Shown: positions 1 to 8,490, counted from the stretch's first letter. The stretch is DNA of 64,000 nt from Ralstonia sp. A12 (GCF_000801955.1 NZ_JSZO01000002.1:372001-436000); one strand, 5' to 3'. Program-made: numbers and translations. Notes: generated by a model not told the origin, from the sequence alone.

Positions 1-446
1 TGTTCGTGCGGCAACGCCGCGCCGATGGCTTCGGCGCTGAGGACACGCTCGCCGGCCTTGCCGGGCAGTTGCGCATCAAGCGGCAGGGGCAACCCGTGCA
101 CGACCACCTGCTGCGCGGGCAGCCCGTCAAAACGTGTCGGCGTGACCGTCAGCCGGACCGTGACCGGCGCATCGGACGCGCCCAGGGAAACCGCAGAAAC
201 CACCTGTGCAGCTGGCGTGACGGTTGCGTCGGGTGAATCCGCGTCCGTGCCCGCGTTGGCACTCAGCGTGACCGGCACATCCTGGAAGAAGCGCGAGAAC
301 GGCTCACCGAGCAGTTGGTCGGCCGAGAGCGCGCGCACCATGCTGATGCCTGCTGCATTGGCATACACGATGCGACCTTCGAGAACGACGTAGAGGGGAA
401 CGGGCAGACTTTGTGCCGACAGCGGGTAGGAAAGTTCGTCTTGCAT
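1..446 (-). CDS. PAS-domain protein, 3' end outside window
   Basis: Leftward reading frame that starts at an ATG at 446, preceded by GGAG, and stays open to the window edge, so only the first 148 codons are visible. Residues about 15-55 (PLYVVLEGRIVYANAAG, then a Leu-Gly-Glu-Pro-Phe segment) have the shape of a PAS sensor fold, as found at the N-terminus of diguanylate cyclases, phosphodiesterases and histidine kinases. A second segment, about residues 85-148, looks like the rest of the PAS core interrupted by a Ala/Asp/Pro/Thr-rich insert. The output domain lies outside the window, so the function cannot be named. The frame is well used throughout, with GC-rich third positions. Confidence 0.6.
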   Translation of the reverse strand, partial: MQDELSYPLSAQSLPVPLYVVLEGRIVYANAAGISMVRALSADQLLGEPFSRFFQDVPVTLSANAGTDADSPDATVTPAAQVVSAVSLGASDAPVTVRLTVTPTRFDGLPAQQVVVHGLPLPLDAQLPGKAGERVLSAEAIGAALPHE

Positions 447-1305
447 CCCACGCTCCAACCAATGGTATTGCCCGAGACACCACGCAATGAATGTGTCCGC
501 GGGCAACGCAACAGGCGCCAGCCTGCGGAGGCGGGACAACAACTTTCATGATGCGCAAAAGTCGCGTGTCGCGCAAATGATTGATTTGTGATTTATACAA
601 CACACCGTGCATTTCATTTGGTCGCACGGTGCGCGGTTGTTTGCTGCGTAGGCAGTAAAGGGGTTTCTACCGATCGGGATTCAATCGATGCAGGCAATGC
701 TGCATCTGAAGCGCGTTCCTTGTCGGTGAAATGCCGTTCGGCCTGGTGATGCGGGCGCACTGCCTACGCACTGGCATCAAGATACGAATTCGCATTGTGA
801 AGGCGAAATTGATGTTCGCTCGGACGATTGGACGTTATGGAAAGAAAAAGATTGTGTCCGTAAACAGGATGCATACTGGCATGCCAAAGTGCAAAGCCGA
901 CTGTAAAACACGGGCAAGGACGGATTCATCACCAATGCATCCGCCCACCAGCCTGCTGGGTCTGCTGCTTTGAAGCGGCTTTATCGTCTGTCACAAATGG
1001 ATCTTGGGTGTCGGCGCAATACGGTACCAATGTGAGTTGCCACGTCGTCTTGCGGCTGCGTACTGCAAGCTCCAGGCAATGTGTGTGTGGAAGTTGGCCT
1101 CGGAAATTGCGGAACCCATAAGCGCTTGCTAATGTGATGGCACTGAAATGCAGTGCATCGCAGGTTTGCGGTCTTGTCTGATCGCGTATACCAAGTAGAT
1201 GCGTCAATCTGACTTTCCGGTTGAATCCTGAGCATTCGGTATGCCTGATTTGATTCGAACCGTTTGGGTGCGCTTGCTGCGAGTAGCAGAGCGCGATCAA
1301 AACCG
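447..1305. other. AT-richer gene-free stretch
   Basis: About 860 bases between the PAS gene and the hns promoter with no convincing gene. Short frames exist on both strands, but they lack ribosome sites and recognisable protein features. The base composition is visibly richer in A+T than the flanking genes. I see no tRNA, no long inverted repeat and no insertion-sequence ends. Confidence 0.5.
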
Positions 1306-1335
1306 TTGAAATTTCATTTCAGTTATGAATACAAT
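1306..1335 (+). promoter_or_regulatory. Sigma-70-type promoter of hns
   Basis: TTGAAA at 1306-1311, an 18-nt spacer, and TACAAT at 1330-1335 (5 of 6 to TATAAT). The predicted start near 1342 leaves a leader of about 37 nt before the hns ATG. The spacer is AT-rich and contains the symmetric stretch TGAAATTTCATTTCA, the kind of curved AT-rich DNA on which H-NS proteins often autoregulate; autoregulation here is inference. Confidence 0.5.
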
Positions 1336-1378
1336 TGAACTAATATCTGACCCACAACAGGATTTATTGGGAGCGCAT

Positions 1379-1669
1379 ATGGCGACATACAAGGAATTGG
1401 TTGCACAAAAGGCCAAGCTGGAAGAGCAGATCGAAACCGCCCGCGCCAAAGAACTGGAAGCCGTTATCCAGCAAGTGCGCCAAACGGTTGCCGAATACGG
1501 CTTGACCGCTGAAGATCTGGGCCTGGCTCCGCGTCGTGGCCGACGCGCTGGTGCCAAGGCGCCCGTCCCGGCGAAGTACCGCGACCCGAAGACGGGCGCA
1601 ACGTGGTCCGGCCGTGGTCGTGCACCGGCCTGGATCGGCAAGAACCGCGATAAGTTCCTGATCGCCTGA
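1379..1669 (+). CDS. hns: H-NS family nucleoid protein
   Basis: A 96-residue H-NS-like DNA-binding protein. The N-terminal half (MATYKELVAQKAKLEEQIE) is a charged coiled coil for oligomerisation. The C-terminal half carries the family DNA-binding motif, seen here as YRDPKTGATWSGRGRAPAWI, followed by a short tail. This short form is the usual betaproteobacterial H-NS paralogue rather than the 137-residue enterobacterial one. The ATG at 1379 was chosen over an in-frame ATG at 1325 because GGGAG sits 6-10 nt upstream and because MATYKEL is the conserved family start. The gene is monocistronic, with its own promoter and terminator. It probably silences AT-rich genes; the target set cannot be read from this window. 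Confidence 0.9.
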   Translation: MATYKELVAQKAKLEEQIETARAKELEAVIQQVRQTVAEYGLTAEDLGLAPRRGRRAGAKAPVPAKYRDPKTGATWSGRGRAPAWIGKNRDKFLIA

Positions 1670-1687
1670 TTTGCCCCCTCGGGTACG

Positions 1688-1715
1688 ACGGCCCACCTGA
1701 CCGGTGGGCCGTTTT
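1688..1715 (+). terminator. Intrinsic terminator of hns
   Basis: A perfect 10-bp stem (1688-1697 with 1703-1712), a 5-nt loop and a short T run. It separates hns from the downstream GntR regulator, whose start codon follows within 15 nt. Confidence 0.8.
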
Positions 1716-1726
1716 CGTTGGAGCGC

Positions 1727-2482
1727 ATGAGCGTTCCTGACTATAACGTCGACATGACGCCCCGCCTTCCTAAATACCTCGAACTGGCCGATCGCATCCG
1801 GCTCGACATCCTGCACGGTGCCTTGCCGGCCGGCAGCGTCGCCCCCAGCGAGAACGAAGTCGCTCAGCGCTATGGCGTGTCGCGGCTGACTGCCCGCCGC
1901 ACGCTCAATGAACTGGCCGCACGCGGGTTGCTCAAGCGCTCGCGCGGACAGCGCAGCGTGGTGCTTGACCGAGTGGGGCCACATCGTCCAGTGCTGTATG
2001 CGCCGGGGCAGTCTGATGCGGCGCTGGAGTACGTGCCGGGTGCCGTCTACACCGTCAGCGCATTCCGGCTGGAGCAGGCCGATGAGACGGTGGCGGCCGC
2101 GCTCGGTCTGGAGGTCGGTGCGCAGGTGGCGTTCGTGGAGCGCCGCGCGCAGGTCGAAGGCAAGCCAATCATGCTGCTGCGCACGTGGCTGACGTCACGG
2201 CTGGCAGCCATGCTGGAGGCGCGCGATTTTGAAGACCGCCTGTTCGTGCAGGTCTTCCAGCGGGCCAATCTGACGATCGCGCGCTCGCGCGAGGCACCGC
2301 TGGCGTGTGTGGCCGATGCCCACCAAGCCAGCCAGCTTGATGTGGCGGCCGGCGTGCCGTTGGTGCGCGTACGCCGCATCGGCTACAGCGTGGCTGACGT
2401 GCCGATTTCCCTCACGTACTGCGATTTCTCGCCCGAGCGCTATACGCGTGAAGTGGACATTCGCGTTCTCCAAAACGACTGA
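1727..2482 (+). CDS. GntR-family regulator with UTRA domain
   Basis: A 251-residue transcription factor. Residues about 10-75 form the GntR winged helix: LADRIRLDILHGALPAGS, then SENEVAQRYGVSRLTARR with the recognition helix. Residues about 90-245 form a UTRA ligand-binding domain (HutC subfamily), ending in the typical ISLTYCDFSPERY strand. The ATG at 1727 has GGAG immediately upstream; an upstream TTG (1718) and an internal ATG (1754) are alternatives. HutC-type regulators usually repress a neighbouring transport or catabolic operon and release DNA on binding a sugar phosphate or amino acid derivative. No such operon lies next to it here, so its ligand and targets are unknown. The porin downstream has its own leader and is not clearly co-transcribed. 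Confidence 0.85.
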   Translation: MSVPDYNVDMTPRLPKYLELADRIRLDILHGALPAGSVAPSENEVAQRYGVSRLTARRTLNELAARGLLKRSRGQRSVVLDRVGPHRPVLYAPGQSDAALEYVPGAVYTVSAFRLEQADETVAAALGLEVGAQVAFVERRAQVEGKPIMLLRTWLTSRLAAMLEARDFEDRLFVQVFQRANLTIARSREAPLACVADAHQASQLDVAAGVPLVRVRRIGYSVADVPISLTYCDFSPERYTREVDIRVLQND

Positions 2483-2735
2483 AGCTGCACTTGGCTCCAG
2501 TACGGTGCAGAAACGGCGCCACACACCCCTGTGTTGGGACTTGTCTGGCAGGGGTATTCAAGCTAGTCTGCGCGCCTTCCCGCGAAAACGTATTCATTCG
2601 TGACACTTCAGCATGCTGACGGCGTATTGGCACGGCTGTTGCATTCACTCGCGGCGACCTCAGCGGGGCAGGCGAGCCACCTGCCGCTGCGAGCCGAATT
2701 CAACACAACGGAACCAGAAGAGGGAGAAATCAACC

Positions 2736-3800
2736 ATGCAACTCAAGCGACGTTTCAAGCTGGCCGTGCTGGCCGCTGCCGCCGGGCTGACCGCAGGTGC
2801 GGCCCAGGCCCAGTCGTCCGTCACGCTGTACGGCCAGGTGGACGCCTGGATGGGCGCACAGAAGAACCTGGGGTCGTCCGACCGCGCCTGGGTGCAGAAC
2901 GCCGGCGGTATGTCCACGTCGTACTGGGGCATGAAGGGCAGCGAAGACCTGGGCAACGGCCTGAAGGCGATCTTCACGGTGGAAGCGTTCTTCCGCCCTG
3001 ACACCGGCAAGAGCGGTCGCTTTGATGGCGACACGTTCTTTGCGCGTAATTCGTTCGTCGGCCTGCAGTCGAACACCTGGGGCTCGATCAAGCTGGGTCG
3101 CAATACGCCGCAGTACTTCGTTTCGACGATCCTGTTTAACCCGTTCGGTGATTCGTACACCTTCTCGCCGATGGTGTTCCACACCTACCTGGGCAACGGC
3201 CGCACGGGCGCTGCCGGCATCTCGGGTCTGGTGGGCGATTCGGGCTGGAACAACTCGATCCTGTACTCCACGCCGGACATGAACGGTTTCACCGGCACGC
3301 TGATGTACGGCGCGGGTGAGCAGGCCGGCCACGATGGCCAGAACAAGTTCGGCGCAGGCTTCCTGTACTTCCGCGGCAACTTTGCAGCCACCGCCGCTTT
3401 CCAGCAGGTGCGCTTCGATGCCAACCCGGGTGACCTGAACGCGCTGGTGGCAGGCTTCCAGCGTCAAACGGCAACTCAACTGGGTGCGTCGTATGACTTT
3501 GGCGTGGTCAAGCTGTACGGCCAATACCAGTACATCAAGAACACGATTGCTTCGGGCGATGCGAAGAGCAACGGCGGCCAACTGGGCGTATCGATTCCGG
3601 TCGGCCCGGGCAGCGTGCTGGCGTCGTACGCCTACACGAAGACCTCGGGCGCTGCTGACGTGAAGCGCAACACCTGGGCAATCGGCTACGACTATTCGCT
3701 GTCCAAGCGCACCGATGTGTATGCCGCGTACTTCCGCGACAAGGTGTCGGACCTGAGCTCGGCTGATACGTTCGGCGTGGGTATTCGCGCAAAGTTCTAA
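2736..3800 (+). CDS. Gram-negative outer-membrane porin
   Basis: A 354-residue beta-barrel porin of the betaproteobacterial trimeric family (OmpC-like; Pfam Porin_4 type). A classic signal peptide (MQLKRRFKLAVLAAAAGLTA, cleavage after AQA) is followed by SSVTLYGQVDAW, the hallmark first strand. It ends in a C-terminal phenylalanine (GVGIRAKF) recognised by the BAM machinery. Aromatic-rich alternating strands run throughout. The start at 2736 is fixed by the signal peptide and by the AGGGAG upstream. It gives passive entry of small hydrophilic solutes; its selectivity cannot be read from sequence. It stands alone between a 250-nt leader and an intrinsic terminator. Confidence 0.9.
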   Translation: MQLKRRFKLAVLAAAAGLTAGAAQAQSSVTLYGQVDAWMGAQKNLGSSDRAWVQNAGGMSTSYWGMKGSEDLGNGLKAIFTVEAFFRPDTGKSGRFDGDTFFARNSFVGLQSNTWGSIKLGRNTPQYFVSTILFNPFGDSYTFSPMVFHTYLGNGRTGAAGISGLVGDSGWNNSILYSTPDMNGFTGTLMYGAGEQAGHDGQNKFGAGFLYFRGNFAATAAFQQVRFDANPGDLNALVAGFQRQTATQLGASYDFGVVKLYGQYQYIKNTIASGDAKSNGGQLGVSIPVGPGSVLASYAYTKTSGAADVKRNTWAIGYDYSLSKRTDVYAAYFRDKVSDLSSADTFGVGIRAKF

Positions 3801-3856
3801 ACCTGCGCTTTCCTTGTCACCACCCGTGTGTCGACAGCGCGGGTGGGCATTTACAG

Positions 3857-3886
3857 CGGCGTCCGGGGTTCCGGGCGCCGTTTTTT
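3857..3886 (+). terminator. Intrinsic terminator of the porin gene
   Basis: A 10-bp GC-rich stem (3857-3866 with 3871-3880, one G-U pair), a 4-nt loop and six T. It lies between the porin and the convergent LuxR-type gene. Confidence 0.85.
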
Positions 3887-3915
3887 GCTTGTGGACGACG
3901 AGTGGGGTGGGGTGC

Positions 3916-4629
3916 TCAACCGGTACGCGCGATGCGTACGGGTGCCACGGACGACGTGGTCGGCTCAGCCACGAGTTGCGGCTGATTCAGCAGCATGGCG
4001 CCACGCTGGGTGGCGACGAATACGGCTTCGGTGCGGCTGCGGACTTCCAGGCGACGGTACAGCGCGTTGATGTGCGCCTTGGCCGTGGCCTCGGAGATGC
4101 TGAGCATGCGGCTGATGGTTTTGACCGGATGGCCGCGCGAGAGCAGAACCAGGATTTCGTACTGGCGTTGGGTGAGCCCCAATAATGCGCAGTCGTCGCT
4201 GCCGTTTGCGCCGCCCGTTTGCGCATCCGGGCGGGCCAGCACAATGGAGGCCGGTACATAACGGCCACCGGCCAGTACCAATTCCAATGCGGCGGCAATC
4301 AATTTGCCCGAATAGCTTTTCAGCAGATACGCAGAGATATTCAATTGCATCAGCGCACGCACATGTGCGGCTGAATCGCTTTCACCCAGTACGGCGACGT
4401 GCCTTGGGTGCGGCTGCTGCAGCAACCGAGAGAGTGCGGGCAGATCGTCGATGCCCGGCAGTGGCAGGCCGATCAGGGCCAGTTCGGCGTCCGCATGCGC
4501 CGCGAGATTTTCAAATAGGGCCTCGTCCGGGTCGACGCTGACGACTTCGGAAATGGCCGGCAAAGATTGTAAAACGTGGGTCGCACCGGCACGCACCAAG
4601 GGGTGTGCCTCAACTACGATCGATTTCAC
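3916..4629 (-). CDS. LuxR-type regulator with degenerate receiver domain
   Basis: A 237-residue NarL/FixJ-like protein. Residues 1-115 fold like a response-regulator receiver. However, the acidic pair is reduced (SIVVEAHPLVRAG), and the phosphoacceptor aspartate position reads LIGLPLPG, with Gly where LLDLxxPG would carry Asp. The conserved Lys is kept (AYLLKSYS). Residues about 160-225 are a complete LuxR helix-turn-helix (LTQRQYEILVLLSRGHPVKTISRML, then a KAHINALYRRL recognition helix). The GTG at 4629 gives the normal family start and is preceded by AGGCGG; an in-frame upstream start at 4710 is possible. Position beside flgMN suggests motility control. Phosphorylation by a histidine kinase is unlikely. 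The role is inferred, not shown. Confidence 0.75.
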   Translation of the reverse strand: MKSIVVEAHPLVRAGATHVLQSLPAISEVVSVDPDEALFENLAAHADAELALIGLPLPGIDDLPALSRLLQQPHPRHVAVLGESDSAAHVRALMQLNISAYLLKSYSGKLIAAALELVLAGGRYVPASIVLARPDAQTGGANGSDDCALLGLTQRQYEILVLLSRGHPVKTISRMLSISEATAKAHINALYRRLEVRSRTEAVFVATQRGAMLLNQPQLVAEPTTSSVAPVRIARTG

Positions 4630-5082
4630 TGCGCCGCCTGTCTGGTTATGGTTGTTTGCCCATTTCCGGAATATGGCCGGCCGTCGCCTATTCGGATCGG
4701 CGAGATCCAAATTGATACAGGCGTGGCTGGTAGAAACGCAATGACGCGCGGTTTCGGTATGTTTCCCCGTTCAGCCGGCAGTCACCGAGTGCGGTGCCGC
4801 CGGGCCGAAACCTTGGCGTGCCATTCAGGCGCGATTTCTTTCCGGTTTTCTGTTTATGTCGCCAGGCGCGGAGGATATACCCCGCCAAAATCGGCAGAAT
4901 AAATCCCCAGCTTGGTTGTTGCACCCATCAATGGGATGTAAACCTTTTTGTTTACCCCGATCGGTGGTGTGCCAGACCCCTATAGATAGCAGGATCAGGC
5001 AGGGGCAGCTAGCCCCACTTCAAACCCATTGACGTAAACGTAAACCGGCGTTCGGTCGTCTTTGACGGCCCTGCGGTTGCGT
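4630..5082. other. Intergenic region between LuxR-type gene and flgN
   Basis: About 450 bases, relatively AT-rich, between the leftward LuxR-type gene and the end of leftward flgN. It should hold the promoter of the regulator. I see direct repeats of GTAAAC around 5034-5045 and a small hairpin-like GTAAAC/GTTTAC pair around 4938-4955, but no clear consensus promoter and no gene. Confidence 0.35.
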
Positions 5083-5544
5083 TTATTGAGCGACGACCGA
5101 GAAGCGCGGCATCGACAGCGGTTGCTTGCCGTCGCGGCCGTAGGGCGTGCCGCCGCCGTTGTTGGCAGCGTGCAGGACGGACAGCGCGTTTTGCGTGGCG
5201 CGCAGGCGCAGATCGATCAGCGTGCCGTTGTCCAAGTTGCACTGGCGCAGGGTGCGGGCCAGGGCCAGGTTCTCGTCGAACAGGCGGCTGGCGGTTTCAT
5301 CCGTGCGCAGGTATTTGACCAGCCCGTACGGATCGGCGCCGCCGTGCTGCGCCCACCACAGGCGGCGCTCGCGGTCAGCTTCGCCCAGGGCGGTGAGCTG
5401 TTTCTGCTTGGTCAGGGTGACGCGCTCGAGTTCGACCATGTCGCCGTCGCGCAACGCTTGGCGCTCGGCTTCCAAGGTCAGGGTGGCGGCACGCAGCAGT
5501 TCTTGCTCGTCGGAAAGCGTGCGGATCAGCAGTGTGTTGTCCAT
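5083..5544 (-). CDS. flgN: FlgN, chaperone for hook-filament junction proteins
   Basis: A 153-residue, mostly helical protein of the FlgN family. It opens with MDNTLLIRTLSDEQELLRAA, has a long amphipathic helix (residues 20-60), and ends with the helix NALSVLHAANNGGGTPYG that in FlgN contacts FlgK and FlgL. It keeps those junction proteins unfolded in the cytoplasm and hands them to the export gate. The start at 5544 was preferred over a longer frame because family alignment begins there and AAAGG precedes it. It lies directly downstream of flgM in the same direction, so the sigma-28 promoter before flgM probably covers both genes. Confidence 0.85.
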   Translation of the reverse strand: MDNTLLIRTLSDEQELLRAATLTLEAERQALRDGDMVELERVTLTKQKQLTALGEADRERRLWWAQHGGADPYGLVKYLRTDETASRLFDENLALARTLRQCNLDNGTLIDLRLRATQNALSVLHAANNGGGTPYGRDGKQPLSMPRFSVVAQ

Positions 5545-5665
5545 GTTGGCGACCTTTAGCTTGCAAGCTTGGGCAGCCGCCGGCCGGCACACCGCCCCGC
5601 CGCGATCAGCCCACGCGGGCTGGCGGCGTCATGAGAAATGGGGGACGGACGACGGGAGGCTCCCG

Positions 5666-5986
5666 TCAGACCTTCTTGCTTTGTGCCGAGAGCAGCGAAT
5701 GCGCATCGGACAGCGCCGCATCGGCGATCTTGCCGGCGTCCATCTTGAGCGTGCCGTTCTGAATGGCGCTGCGGATCTGCTCGACGCGTGCTGCGTCGAA
5801 GTCGCCGCTGCCCACTTGGCGCGAAACTTGATGGACCGACAGCGAAGGCGAATCGTCGCTGTGGCGCGTCGTACCCGTGACCGTGGTGGCGGCCGAGGAC
5901 GAGCCGGTCGCGCGCGTCGACCCGGACGCTGCGTCCTTGGTCGGCGCAATGGCCGGCGTGTTGTTGACGATATGGTTGATTTTCAC
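5666..5986 (-). CDS. flgM: FlgM, anti-sigma-28 factor
   Basis: A 106-residue protein that binds and holds FliA (sigma-28) until the hook is finished, then is exported. It begins MKINHIVNNTP; residues 1-50 are Ser/Thr/Ala-rich and presumably disordered. The C-terminal part (VEQIRSAIQNGTLKMDAGKIADAAL) is the conserved sigma-28-binding helix pair of the FlgM family. A sigma-28-type promoter lies 36-63 nt upstream, so the gene is expected to be controlled by the factor it inhibits, the usual negative loop. flgN follows 121 nt downstream and flgA lies upstream in the same direction. Confidence 0.9.
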   Translation of the reverse strand: MKINHIVNNTPAIAPTKDAASGSTRATGSSSAATTVTGTTRHSDDSPSLSVHQVSRQVGSGDFDAARVEQIRSAIQNGTLKMDAGKIADAALSDAHSLLSAQSKKV

Positions 5987-6021
5987 GGGTGTCTCCGAAG
6001 AGCGCGTTCATCCTATCACCC

Positions 6022-6049
6022 ATATCGGCCAACCCCGGCCCAAACTTTA
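6022..6049 (-). promoter_or_regulatory. Sigma-28 (FliA) promoter of flgM
   Basis: Read on the minus strand: TAAAGTTT (6049-6042), a 12-nt spacer, GCCGATAT (6029-6022). The -35 element matches the FliA consensus TAAAGTTT in full and the -10 element matches GCCGATAA at 7 of 8. The spacer is one longer than the usual 11. Predicted start is near 6015, giving a leader of about 30 nt before flgM. Confidence 0.75.
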
Positions 6050-6108
6050 GCGGGGGGTATCGGTTACGCATCACAGTATGAAAGTGATCGATTGGTATCA
6101 AATCAATC

Positions 6109-6999
6109 TCAGAACTGGATCGCCACCACGCCGGCAGACTGCGCAATGCCGGAAACGACGTTGCCGTTGGCCGTGCGCACCTGCGCCACCTGGCCCACGG
6201 CGGCCTGGTTCATGGCCCGGCCGTCGCTTGTGACCTGGAAGCCACCGCCCTCGGCGACGAGCTTGACGGTCTGGCCTGCCTGTACGGCAATCGGCAGACG
6301 CAGGCTTTCGGCGCGCAGCGGCTGATTGGCCGCCACGCTGGTTACCAGCACGCGCCCCACCACGTCGGCGGGCTGCTGCACGACTGACGGCGGCAGGATC
6401 GAAAGGTCTCCCGTGCGCGCCTCCAGGTCGGTCATGTCGAGCGTCTTGCCCGGCGACAGCTGGTGCGAGGCGACGTAATACGTCCCCGTGATCTGGATGG
6501 TGGCCGGCACCCACGCCGCCCAGGCGTGGGGTGATTTGCAGCGCACCCCAACTTGAATGCGGCCGCGCAGGCGGTTGGCCGCCGGCAGCATCAGGTCGAT
6601 CTGGTCACAGGGCTGGTTGGCCACTCGCGGGTCGACCGGGCCGACTTCCACCGAGGCGCGCGGGGCGCCCGCGTCATTGGTGCCGCCCAGAATGTCCAGT
6701 TGCGACTGCAACTGCTGCTGGATCTGCATCTGGATGGCGTTCGGACCCTGGATGGTGGTCGCGGCGGGTTGAGCGGGCTGGGCCGGCATCGGCATGTTGG
6801 TGGCTGCCGGCGCATAGCCGACGCGCACCATGCCTTGCGCATGCGCCAGGATCGGGTGGACGAGGCTTGCCAGCACGCCCAGCGCCAGGCACAGCAGCAG
6901 CTTGCGCTGGCGGGCGACCAACGGCATTGCCACGGCGCCGTGGCGGCGGCCAACGGCAAAGCTCGGGTACTGGGCGCTGCGTACAAACCGCGTGGACAT
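6109..6999 (-). CDS. flgA: FlgA, P-ring assembly chaperone
   Basis: A 296-residue periplasmic chaperone that helps FlgI assemble the P ring. It has an extended N-terminus, a hydrophobic signal segment (residues about 34-54, KLLLCLALGVLASLVHPILA, then HAQG), a Pro/Ala-rich linker, and the C-terminal SAF and FlgA domains (VVGRVLVTSVAANQPL through a GIAQSAGVVAIQF end). The ATG at 6999 has a strong GGAGGG site; an internal ATG at 6927 would give a more ordinary signal peptide and remains possible. It is divergent from flgB, sharing the 400-base upstream region, and is followed by flgM. Confidence 0.88.
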   Translation of the reverse strand: MSTRFVRSAQYPSFAVGRRHGAVAMPLVARQRKLLLCLALGVLASLVHPILAHAQGMVRVGYAPAATNMPMPAQPAQPAATTIQGPNAIQMQIQQQLQSQLDILGGTNDAGAPRASVEVGPVDPRVANQPCDQIDLMLPAANRLRGRIQVGVRCKSPHAWAAWVPATIQITGTYYVASHQLSPGKTLDMTDLEARTGDLSILPPSVVQQPADVVGRVLVTSVAANQPLRAESLRLPIAVQAGQTVKLVAEGGGFQVTSDGRAMNQAAVGQVAQVRTANGNVVSGIAQSAGVVAIQF

Positions 7000-7398
7000 G
7001 GAAAGCCCTCCATCGAAAGTCCGGTGAAGTGTAGCCACGCGCGCGGGAGGGCCAAATGCGGAAATGTCGGCCAATCCCCCCCTTATTCGGACGAATGCTC
7101 TTGCCAGGTGGCCCCTAGACTTTGCAACGTGGTGAAGTCCCTGGTGTTGCGCGGTGCTGGTTGCCGCGTGGCCTGCCCCGGTAGGCGGTTTCCCGGCCGG
7201 CTCCCGGACCAGCAGACAAGGCCCTCTCCACTGAGGCTGCATGACGGCAACTCAGCAATACAGCGGTTCTGGAGACGGCATCGGCGGTTTTGAAGGGGCC
7301 GCCGATGTCTGCTTCTCCAACCCCACGGCATTCGGAAGACAAACCAAACCCGGCGGGTGGCGGCAACAACATGACGCCACGCGCGAGGAATGACAGAC
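7000..7398. other. Divergent flgA/flgB control region
   Basis: About 400 bases between the flgA and flgB start codons. It should carry the class II promoters of both operons. I find no sigma-28 match with a good -10 element: CCCCTAGACTTTGC near 7108 resembles the -35 part of the fliC promoter but has no GCCGATAA-like partner. No gene is evident. Confidence 0.4.
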
Positions 7399-7854
7399 AT
7401 GGTCGACAAGCTGGATCAGTTGTTCGGTTTTCAGGAGCAGGCGCTGCGGCTGCGTTCGCAGCGGCACCAGATCCTGGCCTCGAACATCGCCAACGCCGAT
7501 ACGCCCAACTTCAAGGCGCGCGACTTCGATTTCCAGTCGGCGCTGCAGAAGGCGGTCGGCCAGCAGAGCGGCAACACGCTGCCGATGACGGCCACGGCGT
7601 CCGGCCACCTGACGGTGGATGGCGCGCCTGCCGGCGATGTGACGTTGATGCAGGCGTCGCTCTCGCAGCAGACCAAGTCGCTGCAGGGCGAAGTGCAGTA
7701 CCGCACCTCGCAGCAGCCCTCGATTGACGGCAACACGGTCGACATGGACGGCGAGCGCATGCGCTTTGCCGATAACACCGTGCGTTACGAGGCCGATCTG
7801 AACATCGTGACGCAGAAGATCAAGTCGATGCTGGCCGCCATCCAGAGCAGCTAG
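7399..7854 (+). CDS. flgB: FlgB, proximal rod protein
   Basis: A 151-residue rod protein that joins the MS ring to the rest of the axial structure. It shows the axial N-terminal motif [31 protein letters not shown] and a helical C-terminus ([20 protein letters not shown]). The ATG at 7399 lies 9 nt after GAGGA; an ATG at 7390 directly abuts that site and is less likely. It is the first gene of the flgBCDEFGHIJ operon, and it is exported without a cleaved signal. Confidence 0.93.
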   Translation: MVDKLDQLFGFQEQALRLRSQRHQILASNIANADTPNFKARDFDFQSALQKAVGQQSGNTLPMTATASGHLTVDGAPAGDVTLMQASLSQQTKSLQGEVQYRTSQQPSIDGNTVDMDGERMRFADNTVRYEADLNIVTQKIKSMLAAIQSS

Positions 7855-7944
7855 CAAGGCAAAACAGAACAGAGCAAGACAGGGTAGGACGATCGCGCCG
7901 CAGTCTCGGGCGCGACGAAAGAGGGGCGGGAGTGATGCGGCGCC

Positions 7945-7967
7945 CCGGGCCAGGCAGTCTGGCCCGG
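7945..7967 (+). other. Hairpin between flgB and flgC
   Basis: A perfect 9-bp stem (CCGGGCCAG with CTGGCCCGG) and a 5-nt loop inside the 179-nt gap between two rod genes. No T run follows, so it is more likely an mRNA processing or stability element than a terminator. The gap is the longest within this operon. Confidence 0.5.
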
Positions 7968-8033
7968 AGAGCGCCCACACAACAACGGATCCGATCCGGC
8001 AACAGCAAGCAGTATTCAGACAGCGGAATCAAC

Positions 8034-8441
8034 ATGTCGCTATTCAAGGTGATGGATGTGGCTGGCAGCGCGCTCACCGCGCAGTCCAAGCGCATGAACG
8101 TGGTGGCCTCCAACCTGGCCAACGCCGAGAGCGTGACGGGGCCCAACGGCACCGCCTACCGCGCCAAGCAGGTGGTGTTCTCGCCCGCGCAGGAGTCTGA
8201 CGACTACGCCACCGGCGTGTCGGTCGACCGCGTGGTGGAAGACACCGTCACCCCCATGAAGCGCATGCACCAGCCGGGCAACCCGCTGGCCGATGCCGAC
8301 GGCTACGTGACCATGCCGAACGTCGATGTGGTGGACGAAATGGTCAACATGATTTCTGCCTCGCGCTCGTACCAGGCCAACGTGGAAGTCGCCAACACCA
8401 CCAAGACGATGGCCGCCAAGGCCCTGACCCTGGGCCAGTAA
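8034..8441 (+). CDS. flgC: FlgC, proximal rod protein
   Basis: A 135-residue rod protein. N-terminal [20 protein letters not shown] and [18 protein letters not shown] are the axial family signature; the C-terminus ([33 protein letters not shown]) is the matching helix that packs the rod. The start at 8034 fits the family length; a longer in-frame extension to 7932 lacks family character. It forms the rod together with FlgB, FlgF, FlgG and FliE. Confidence 0.93.
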   Translation: MSLFKVMDVAGSALTAQSKRMNVVASNLANAESVTGPNGTAYRAKQVVFSPAQESDDYATGVSVDRVVEDTVTPMKRMHQPGNPLADADGYVTMPNVDVVDEMVNMISASRSYQANVEVANTTKTMAAKALTLGQ

Positions 8442-8490
8442 ACGGCGCCCGCTCCAGCCACATACGCGACGAATCTAGCGAGACACGACC

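Noticed and set aside
731-973. 80-codon rightward frame in the AT-rich region
   Set aside because: No ribosome site, low-complexity basic composition and no recognisable motif; it overlaps nothing that supports it.
7108-7140. Sigma-28 promoter upstream of flgB (TAGACTTT)
   Set aside because: No GCCGATAA-like -10 element at any suitable distance; flgB operons are normally class II.
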